The notes under the pieces: generated by a model | Seen by the model: the letters and a program-made list of their open reading frames with translations, nothing else | What the model was told of the DNA's origin: nothing | Databases searched by the model: none | Part shown: piece by piece, positions 55,411 to 64,000 of the stretch | Numbering within the stretch: position 1 is the first letter of the stretch | How the letters are laid out: each line of letters starts with the position of its first letter | From: Erodium maritimum | Taxonomy: Eukaryota; Streptophyta; Magnoliopsida; Geraniales; Geraniaceae | NCBI GenBank assembly: GCA_963921825.1 | Contig: OY997594.1 | Span: forward strand, 13,645,001 to 13,709,000 | Reading direction: 5' to 3' | DNA length: 64,000 nucleotides | Position numbers and translations under genes: made by a program

Positions 55411-55675
55411 TTCGTGACCTGGCTCTCTCGATGTAGTTACTCTAAGAGCATGTGCATCAGTGAGTTTGTGATCAACGTGTAATAAGGTCGTCGATTTTAG
55501 CGTTTCGTTTAGTGTTTGAGCGACAAGATAAGGTGTGAACATCAACGACTACAAAACGCTGATACCGTAATGCCAAGTGTGACTTCATGTCAACGCAATA
55601 CACTCCTGGACGACACATAACAAGGAATCAGATGCGTTTTGACCGCGTGAAAATGACGCGGTAACTTTTTGACCG

Positions 55676-55957
55676 CGTCTACCCCTTCAATGACGGACAT
55701 AAGCGGCTCTTAAGTCTTATAAGTGTGCCCTCTCGAAAGTTAAGGAGATCAGTAAATAGTTTGTTTTTTTTCTTTGATTTATTTTGTTTGTTTTTATTTT
55801 GGGGGGGAATACTCTCCTTGGTTTTAAAGGTTTTCGCCTTTAAGCTCCATTGTCGGGAGTTCCTTTGTAATCGTGTTTCTGGTCTTCGACCTTGAGTAGC
55901 TTTTCTGCTTGGAAAGCCTCTCCTTTTCTAATAAATTTTTGAGTTAATCCAAAAAAA
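55676..55957 (+). mobile_element. 5'-truncated LINE with 13-bp duplication
   Basis: About 280 bp of LINE 3' sequence (CCTTTGTAATCGTGTTTCTG onward to AATCCAAAAAAAA) flanked by the perfect direct repeat AACTTTTTGACCG (55663-55675 and 55958-55970). The length and A-tail are typical of target-primed reverse transcription. Confidence 0.88.
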
Positions 55958-56169
55958 AACTTTTTGACCGTGTTGTAACTAAAGCACCGAACTAAATGTA
56001 AAATTAATCATTTTTTACTATAAAAGGCACTCGGTGCTTCGAAGACCCATGCTCCGAGAACCTTTCACACTCTCACAACCTCTTCCGCCATGCATGTTCC
56101 ACCACCATAACACTGACAATGGCTTCTCTTAGGATAGCATGGAATGCAAAGGATGAATACCACTTGATC

Positions 56170-57260
56170 TATGTGACACAAAGTTCCACAACACTGTAGG
56201 TCACATATTGAATGACAAGTTAACGGCTACATCAAATGTCACAATACCATCGTCCCACAACTTTTAGAACTCGTCAAGTAGCAGTCTCATCAACACATTC
56301 AAACACTTCCCAAACGACTTATGACTTGATATCAACAATGTTAAGATGTTAAAATCTTTCTGTATGTGCACATGTCCAATAGAAAATTGTAAGGAATCAC
56401 AACAACGGGTCATATACTATTAAGCACAAGTAGTTGCACCGAACGAACAAAACCCCTATGTGTCTACTCAAGACACATACTGTATTTTCCCTTTCTAAAT
56501 CTAGGATGTAACATGTCAAACACATTTCAGACTTCACCATCAACTAGATGTCTCAAAATATCAGGATCAACCTTCTTTTCCAAGTGAACTATACAATTTC
56601 TGCAACTGTTGTGTGATGGGTAAGTGCCTAACGATTTTCTTCGCATTTCCTTTCCCATCGTAACGAGGCGTGCCACAAACATGACGCACTTTCAAATTTT
56701 TTGTTTCATATAGTATACGAAGAAACTAAATTCACAAGCATCATATGTTTCATAACTCATCCAAACTTTTTTCGCGTCATTGAATGATTATGATAAGTGC
56801 TGCGATGAGGAAACTTTTTCTTTTCCAACGTACACAACTCATTGAACTCTTCATTCGACAATTTATGTCGTTCTTTGAAGGACATCAACTCCCCTATTGG
56901 TTGGAAATCTATCTACAGGTAGTGCACCCTTCGTAAAATGGTATTTGATGCTGACTTAACAATTTTCCGTACCAGTCGACATATTTCCTTGCAAACTGTC
57001 TCATCAACATCGTCACTTAGGTAGTCATGAACGTCAATGTCTTGGAACGGAAACACATGTTCCACATTCTCTCTTGTTGTATCATATTAGGCTTCTGGAC
57101 GAACCGCATTATAATTATCAGCTGATGATGAAGAACGATTAATCGGCCAACTTCCGTATTTTGTAATCTTTCTTTCTTTTTCGAGTGAATGAAATACTCT
57201 TTCTCATGACACTCCCATATTGACATAATATACCCTTTATGTATGTGATCTATCATTACG
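56170..57260 (-). pseudogene. CACTA (En/Spm, TNP2-like) transposase remnant
   Basis: On the minus strand, broken frames match the order of a CACTA TNP2 transposase: a region starting near 57260, then a piece reading CGTPRYDGKGNAKKIVRHLP-like near 56680, then WNVFDMLHPRFRKGK-like near 56510, then FNILTLLISSHKSFGKCLNV near 56330. The last corresponds to the FNILTLLIPGPKSPGKxxNV motif of the family. Many stops and frameshifts are present. Terminal CACTA repeats were not found. Confidence 0.6.
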
Positions 57261-58741
57261 TTTATTATTGAAACAAAAGAAAGAATGTGTTACGAGATAA
57301 AAAGGTAGTTAGCCATTACTTCATCTAACAAGAAGTAACTACAGATTTTATATGCACTTGCCCGCTGCTCCTGTGGCTTTTGACTCTAGTTTGTCCTACT
57401 TTGATCTTGTGAGAAATTTATAGGCAAAAAATTGGTCGGTGTGTTAAATGAAGTAGACCAACTAGTTCAACGACATAACCAAGAAGTCGTTGTAATTGCA
57501 TTATTCTGCGACGAGATTGCATTCGGTCTCACCAGTAACATTCTTTTGTGGCAACATACATATTCGTCATAGTAATTACTTTCTTCTGCGGCCTATCGTA
57601 CTTATGTCACAGATGTTCACATCCTGAACGACCAAAAAGGTTAATCTTGGTGATGGTCGTTACATGTGTGGCGATATTATACCTCGTCGTATATTTAAAT
57701 CTTGAGCGGCGTTAACTTATAGCGCCTCACATGTTACTATCTTAGACATCTACTTTGTTTTGAATCAGCCAAGTGAAGAGATCCATTGTTGGGTGTCATT
57801 ACTTTATTTATTAAATCGGTATGTTAGACCCACTGTAAAATACTTTATAGTTAAAAGAAATTGGGTATAAAATTTATTGGGCTCACTATTAGGCATCAAG
57901 TTTATATGGTGTTGTGATATTAGGGGTTGTGCTTCTGAGTTGTTTGGTGTTATTTTTTAGGTATTTTAGATATTAGTTACCATTTTTAATATAATGAAAT
58001 TCATATTTTATTTCTATATATAATAATATATCTATTAAAAATACAAAAAATACAAATCCGATTAATCCCCTCTAATCCCCGATTAATGCCCAAAAGACCT
58101 AGCCACCCGACTAGCGCCTACTGACTTTTAGAACCTTGATGTTACTTTTTGTAACAAAATACTATATTTATATTACTTTTTGTAACAAAATACTACCGTT
58201 GTGTTAGGATATGTGACAAAAAGTGTAGTGTAGTCAGGACCTATAAATGACTTTTCTGAGACCTTTAGGATTCGACGTTTTTCCTATTAAAAATGTCATC
58301 ATTAGAATGCTCTTTGTTTGTATGTTCTCTTAAGAGATTTTTTATCCTACCCCTTTGCTTCAAAGGGATGGATTTAGTACAATTCATTTGTTGATCTAAT
58401 AAAGTCGGTCAAATAAAAATATGGTGTAGTGATATATTATTATAGGGTGATGGGATTAGGAGTAAATAGCAAAAGCAACGCAAATCACTAAAATGTCCTC
58501 TCTGTCTTCTTCACTATCAATCAAGCTTCCATCTTTTTCTCTCTTAGCCAGTGTTTTTAGTGGCTATTAAGGTTACACTTGCTACAATTATTTACCAACT
58601 AACAATGCCAACTCCTTTTCCAATCACACCTAATCTTCAACAGCACCACGGTTGACTTGTTATAATGAGCCTCTGAACAGCAAGTATCAAACCCATTGTA
58701 AGAACTGAAACACAGGTGGTGCATCTGACAGAAGAGAGGAA
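57261..58741. other. Intergenic DNA upstream of the second MATE gene
   Basis: AT-rich, with a CGACG/TCTGCGAC-containing part (57480-57740) that resembles CACTA subterminal DNA. The last 300 bp should contain the promoter and leader of the second MATE gene. No TATA box stands out. Confidence 0.4.
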
Positions 58742-61700
58742 ATGGAGGAGAGGCTTCTGCTCGGAGAATCGAACCCGAATTCGAAAAGCAGTGATGTGAA
58801 GAAGAGGATATGGGAGGAGCAGAAGAAGATATGGAGGATTACATTTCCTTCAATGCTTGCCAGAGTCACATCTTTTGGTATTTTTGTAGTCACTCAAGCT
58901 TTTATTGGCCACATTAGTCAGCTCGAGCTTGCTGGTTATGCTCTTGTTCAAGTCATCGGTGTCAGATTTGCCAATGGCATCTTTGTAAGTAAATCCCGGT
59001 TCTAGACTCAATTTTTAGTCATTGTTTTGTGTTTATATGATTGTCATATTAGCTTTTGAGACTATTGTCCTCCTTTGTTGGGTTTGTATTGAGGTTTGTA
59101 CTATTATGTCAGTGCTCGAGTTTGTATATGATATTCGATTGACTATCTGTTGGCTAGATCTTTTGTCCTCTCTTTTCAAGCTATGATTCATAGCTTTATA
59201 TAATGTTTGGTGGGTAAATTACAAATACATACCCCAAACTTGTAGCGTTTAACTGATACTTATCTTAAAGTTTTTTTAATTGATATCTATTTATATGTTT
59301 AGTTATATAACAAATAGCCCAAGTTGTCAGCTAAAATGACGAAAATACCCTCAGTGATTTTTTAAATAATTTTTTTAAAATAAAACTGAAGTGATTTTTT
59401 AAATAAAACTGAAGTGATTTATAAGTACATATATATACCTAACGAAAGTGATTTTTTAAATACCTTTTTCAAAATAATTACTGAAGTGTAGTTGTGGGTA
59501 TTTTCGTCATTTTAGCTGACGACCAGGGCTATTTGTTATATAACTAAATTTGAGTAGGTATCAGTTAAAAAAACTTTAGAGTAGGTATCAGTTAAACGCT
59601 ACAAGTTTGGGGTAAGTATTTTAGTTTACCCATGTTTGGTTGATAAAAAAAAGTTTACATCTTTTCCTTATTTTCAAGGATTAATTGTCAAAAGTTACCC
59701 TTATTTATTACTCACATGTGGAAAACTACCCTAAAGTTATAAATGACCAATAAGATACACTATTTTTTGGTCACAGATCATTTACATGTTTTAAGAATTG
59801 GACAATAAGGAAAAAAGTGTCGAAATTTTGGCCTAAATTTAGTCCAGACAATTACCATAACTTAGGGTAGTTTTCTGCACATGACCAATACATAAGGGTA
59901 ACTTTTGATGATTAAGCGTATTTTGAATGAATCTATAGTGAATATGCCTTGAGTTGATCTTCTTGCAGTTGGGCATGTCAAGTGCTACTGAAACCATGTG
60001 TGGACAAGCTTTTGGTGCAAAACAACACCACATGTTGGGTGTCTACTTGCAAAGATCATGGATCATCAACCTCACTACTGCAACAGCCTTGGTGCCGGTC
60101 TTTGTCTTCGGAGGATACATCTTCAAGCTACTGGGGGAGGAAGGATCTATAGCAGAAGCCGCGGGAGTTATCTCTCTCTGGTTCATTCCCATCCTCTACT
60201 CCTTTGTCTTTGGCTTAACCATCCAGAAGTTCTTACAAGCACAGCTCAAGAACATGATCATAGGATGGCTCTCTGCTGTCTCATTTGTGATCCATGTGTT
60301 CTTGTCATGGCTCTTCGTGATCGTGCTTGACTGGGGGATTCCTGGGGCGATGAGCGCCATGATTATATCAATGTGGTTGGTTGTAATTGGAGAATTTGTT
60401 TACGTCTTTGGTGGCTGGTGTGAGGATACATGGAAGGGATTCACCTTAGAAGCTTTCACTGACTTGGTTCCTGTAGTGAAGCTCTCTTTAGCTTCAGGTG
60501 TGATGCTTTGGTAAGTCAGTGATACTTGTTGAGTCATGTTCTTGTAGTGAAGTTCTCATACCCAATTGTTTTGTTGTGTGCAGCTTAGAGCTATGGTACA
60601 ATGCTATATTGGTGCTATTGGCAGGATACATGACAAATGCTTCTGTTGCAATCTCTGCATTCTCTATCTGGTGAGGCTAAACTGAACTTCTTCTTCTTCT
60701 TCTTTTTCTCCGACTTTTGTTCATGTTCTGATTTGTAAAGGTTTTGTTTTGCAGTCTCAATATCTCAGCTTGGGAGTTTATGTTGTGTCTTGGCTTCCTG
60801 GCCTCTGCTAGGTATGGCTTTTAACTGTGAAGCTCGATTGCTTTATCTGAATCGATGGCTCGTGGTTTACGAATTTGCCTGTGCAGCGTGCGGGTTTCGA
60901 ATGAACTTGGGAGAGGAAATGCTAAGGCTGCAAAGTTCTCAGTTAAAGTAATCTTGAGTACTTCAATTTGCATGGGAGTGATCTTTTGGGTTCTATGCTT
61001 AGTGTTTGGCCATAGCATTGGTTACTTGTTTACAAGTGACACAGAAGTTGCGGAATCTGTGTCAAGCCTCTCTGTCTTGCTAGCCTTTTCTATTCTACTC
61101 AACAGTGTCCAACCAGTACTATCAGGTATGAGACTTTATAGGGATCTGTTAAATATGTCTTGAATCGGGTTTCTGTCAGTTTGTATTAGTACTATGTTGT
61201 GGGCTTAATATGTTCATGTTCGATTTCACATCCGTTCTGTTTGTGTATGATAGATTCAGGTGTTTCTTGTTGAAGCTCTTACATTGTATGTTTCAGGAGT
61301 TGCTGTTGGTGCTGGTCGACAAGCTATGGTCGCGTATGTCAACATTGGTTCGTATTATGTAATTGGAATACCGGTTGGGGTCGTTCTTGGATATGTAGCG
61401 GATTGGGAAGTAAAGGTAACTTAAGATTGGATTTTCACATCTAAAATATGTTAATATGTTCATGTCATCTATCAGATTTAAGATTCTAAAAGGATCGAGT
61501 TTTGACATTTATAGTTGAAGAATCATCGTGTCTATAGTAATGTAGTTGGTAAAATGATTTGGCTTGTTTTGTAGGGTATATGGCTTGGGATGTTACTTGG
61601 AGTGGTAGTTCAGTCCAGTGTGCTTGGCTACATTACATCAAGAACGGACTGGGAGGAACAGGTAAAAAAACAAACAAGACATCATTTTAGATTGTGAGTC

Positions 61701-61841
61701 TCAACAATGGAAACCATGTTCTTACTATTGATTACTTTTCATTTATTCAAGGTGAGTCGAGCATCCGAACGCTTAAATAGGTTTGTGAGGCCTAACGAGG
61801 AATCTTCAGAAGACTCGACTCAAGCAAGGACGGAAGAGTGA
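58742..61841 (+). CDS. MATE/DTX efflux transporter 2
   Basis: The second tandem MATE carrier, predicted to exchange protons for organic substrates. Eight exons: 58742-58984, 59969-60510, 60584-60670, 60755-60811, 60887-61125, 61297-61415, 61575-61661 and 61752-61841, giving 487 aa. Exons 2 to 7 are 542, 87, 57, 239, 119 and 87 bp, identical in size and phase to the upstream gene, so the pair arose by tandem duplication. Landmarks are MLARVTSFGIFVVTQAFIGH, MSSATETMCGQAFGAKQHH, LQAQLKNMIIGWLS, SVRVSNELGRGNAKAAKFS and the C-terminal SERLNRFVRP. All introns are GT-AG, and intron 1 (984 bp) contains two MITEs. The start ATG follows GAGAGGAA and matches MEERLL in the first copy. The substrate cannot be predicted. 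Confidence 0.95.
59212..59631. mobile_element. Mutator-type MITE with long TIRs (420 bp)
   Basis: The ends GGGTAAATTACAAATACAT and the reverse of GTATTTTAGTTTACCC open inverted repeats of about 150 bp, including CCCCAAACTTGTAGCGTTTA and GTCAGCTAAAATGACGAAAA on both sides. A perfect 9 bp duplication ATGTTTGGT flanks it (59203-59211 and 59632-59640), the Mutator-like length. It lies in intron 1 of the second MATE gene. Confidence 0.92.
59685..59909. mobile_element. Second MITE in the same intron (225 bp)
   Basis: TCAAAAGTTACCCTTAT and ATAAGGGTAACTTTTGA are outer inverted repeats. The pairing extends about 60 bp inward (GAAAACTACCCTAA against TTAGGGTAGTTTTC). GATTAA occurs on both sides (59679-59684 and 59910-59915) and is the probable duplication. 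A similar left end may occur at about 32568, upstream of the GrpE gene. Confidence 0.75.
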
Positions 61842-62373
61842 CTTGAACTTTTGATCAAATTTTGTGATGCAAAGAGACATTTTATAGTGGTCACTACTGG
61901 ATTTGAAGTGGTCAAGTGTTGGTACCTTTGACTTGGTACTGGATTCAATAGGCCATTTGTGTAAACAATTGGATGCAATAATGCAAAATTGTACTAATTG
62001 CTTCCATATATCTTTAAACAAAAGTATATGGATTGTTCTTCGTTTAATTGACTACGCTACTTGGGCAGGTAGGAGAAATCCAAATCAATACAACAACACT
62101 GATTTTGCAGCTTTTTTTTTATTGCCTGCTTTTGAATATGTTGTGGTCAATGCCCACAAACCAAAATTACGTGTCAAAATGTGGATGAACAGAATATAAA
62201 GAGACTTGGTGCCAAAACTTGGCTTTCATTATAACAGAATATCTAGTGCATCAATACCCAGCTGGTAAGATGCACTTTAGGTATAAAAACTTGGGGTAAA
62301 AAGAAATAAACATTCAGAAAGTTAGCAAGAATAAGAAAAGAAACACTAGTGTTAATAGAGAAGTAATGTCCAA
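61842..62373. other. Intergenic space between convergent MATE2 and ELMO genes
   Basis: The 3' regions of both genes. No coding frame of note and no repeat ends were seen. Confidence 0.5.
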
Positions 62374-63507
62374 TCATTTTTTCAGTAGCTTGTATGCAGG
62401 TAAGTCTTTGATGGTAGAGATACCTTGTAGTTTAAGCTCTCGTTCCAACTCGTTTCTGGTAGACTTCAAAACGTCCTGAAAAAGAACGAAACCATACAAT
62501 CCAAATAGAGATCATAAAATAAAACCCAACGAGCAAAATTGAGGTTAACAAGGTTACACTGAATTGCATGTAGGTGGCGTGCTGGGCAAGCCATTGGGCG
62601 TCCATCATTTGAAAGGCTACACAGTACAGGTTGTCAAATGCCATGTCATCTTCCTTGAGGAGGCTCAAAAACTTGACCCCCGCTGAAGAGAGTGTCTTAT
62701 CTGCAATAAGGTCTTGGATTACAAGGGAGTGTGATAATGGCCATTTCAGAATTCGTGATCCTGTTACCTGATTGAAGATCTAGCATTTGAACCAACATAA
62801 AAGAAATGTTGATCCCAGATACAGCAAAGGGATATTCCCACTCAGCTCTGACTCCATCTTTTTTGTGCAACAACCGCTGGAACGACTCCTGTTGAAGAAA
62901 GCCCAAATCATCACGTTGATGGATAAATATGGAAGAGCAGCACATTTGTGTATTACATAAAACAAAACAAAGCATGTGATGGGGAACACTTATGCTAAAT
63001 GAGCATTAAAGAGGACATAAAAACTTTGAGATGGATAGGGAAAGGGAAAGGGTGTAAGAGATTATTACGGTTCGACTTGACAAATGATTTTTTACTCACT
63101 AGGATGACAGGATGGAACAAGTTGCGAAAACATGAAATGTGATATGAGGCACTGATAATTTATCATTTACAATGAGAGTAGATAAATGTTATACAATGTA
63201 AACAATTTAAAGAGAAAAAAGAAAAAACAAACCGGATACTTTGTTGCAAAATATATAAGGTTCTCCAGTGATGCAAAACCTCCACCCCTTCAATTATGTC
63301 AAAACAACCCACATTAACACATATTGACAGTATAAGAGTCTGAACATTGAGCTCAGTGGGAAATACAATTTCATGTAAAACCATCACATACCTAAAATCT
63401 GTAGCAGGGTCTACACCTTGCCAACCCATCTCTTTCCATAGTTCTGTTTTGAGAGATGGAAGTTTCCTATCAGGATAAGCTAATCTCCATAATTTCCTAA
63501 GAGCATC
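62374..63507 (-). CDS. ELMO/CED-12 domain protein, 3' part
   Basis: Five C-terminal exons on the minus strand: 63507-63392, 63287-63233, 62888-62768, 62700-62558 and 62475-62374, encoding 178 residues and a stop. They carry most of the ELMO domain, with LWKEMGWQGVDPATDF, then RGGGFASLENLIYFA, then AEWEYPFAVSGINISFMLVQ, then FDNLYCVAFQMMDAQWLA, then the C-terminal tail ELERELKLQGISTIKDLPAY. Phases agree at every join. The start and N-terminal exons lie to the right of the window edge, so the gene is truncated here. Animal ELMO proteins act with DOCK factors on Rac. Plant ELMO-domain proteins are linked to membrane signalling, with less settled roles. Confidence 0.92.
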
Positions 63508-64000
63508 CTGAGCTCACAAAAGCCAAAAGTTTCATCAGAATTTTAACTCCCTGCTTAATATGTGTAATAATCCCAAGATATGGGAGGACATAATAAGAGG
63601 ACATGAATCCATATTAAATAATGATTCATATCACAAGAGCAATGATACATTATGAACAATATATATAAGTAAGAAAATCAGGTCATGTATTGTCCATGCA
63701 ACACGAGTTTAGCATGTCATAATAATACAGTGAAATGGCACATACATGAACAAGGGCACAACATAAACTAGGGTAGAAAATTGACAGAAGACACATATCA
63801 TATCAAATAGAAATTTCCTCCGCATGGAGCTGCGGCCAACATTTCTTTTATGATGGAATTCCTTACATCAAAACCTCGACTGTGCACCATTGAACAGAAT
63901 AATAAAACTCTTCAACAGAGGTTCATTTCCTGCCGAGTTTTACTTATCATTCATGTTTTCTCTGTAGACTACATGTCTATTGAAGAACTCAAAGAACATG
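63508..64000. other. Intron of the ELMO gene reaching the window edge
   Basis: AT-rich sequence upstream of the first visible ELMO exon. No further exon with family resemblance was recognised before base 64000. Confidence 0.5.

Larger units (their letters stand above)
53607..55442 (-). mobile_element. Harbinger ORF1 element 2
   Basis: The element encloses the ORF1 pseudogene and its TATA box (55119-55127, minus). The right terminal region (55260-55442) is packed with GCGAGTCACGACTCGCGGTT palindromes and ends GATGTAGTTACTC before TAA. The left end lies beyond the LINE insertion and was not located. No DDE transposase was seen. Confidence 0.6.

Noticed and set aside
1..64000. CRISPR arrays, operons, Shine-Dalgarno sites or other prokaryotic signals
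   Set aside because: The tandem arrays seen have no spacer structure, and the genes are intron-bearing nuclear plant genes.

Overview
This window is nuclear DNA from a flowering plant, most likely a eudicot. The genes are split by many GT-AG introns, the proteins belong to plant families (a circadian XAP5 protein, plastid GrpE, DTX/MATE carriers), and more than half of the sequence is plant-type transposable elements. The species cannot be named from the sequence.

Layout. 1-13.9 kb is a transposon block. It holds a 5.4 kb inverted-repeat (foldback) structure at 525-5936 and an old antisense L1-type LINE (about 6.04-13.85 kb). Two later insertions split the LINE: a 2,953 bp TG...CA element (8411-11363, 4 bp duplication) and a 572 bp hAT element (11521-12092, 8 bp duplication). 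From 14.1 to 26.4 kb lie two convergent housekeeping genes: XCT/XAP5 (+, 12 exons, 334 aa) and an AGD14-like ARF-GAP (-, 13 exons, 670 aa). The last intron of the ARF-GAP carries a PIF/Harbinger element with an intact Myb/SANT-like ORF. From 26.4 to 33.3 kb is gene-poor DNA with a decayed LINE. 33.3-36.1 kb is a plastid GrpE (3 exons, 342 aa).

From 37.3 to 61.8 kb are two tandem MATE/DTX transporter genes with the same eight-exon structure. The first covers 15 kb because introns 1 and 6 are packed with nested LINE, Harbinger and MITE DNA. The second covers 3.1 kb and has two MITEs in intron 1. Between them are a complete 333 bp TRIM retrotransposon, truncated LINEs, a Harbinger ORF1 pseudogene and a decayed CACTA transposase. 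From 62.4 kb to the right edge is the 3' part of an ELMO-domain gene (-), convergent with the second MATE gene.

The host genes do not form a pathway; they are neighbours with separate roles in nuclear RNA/circadian control, membrane traffic, plastid protein folding and transport. All exon joins were derived by hand from reading phase, splice consensus and family resemblance. Every phase closes, but no transcript or database evidence was available.
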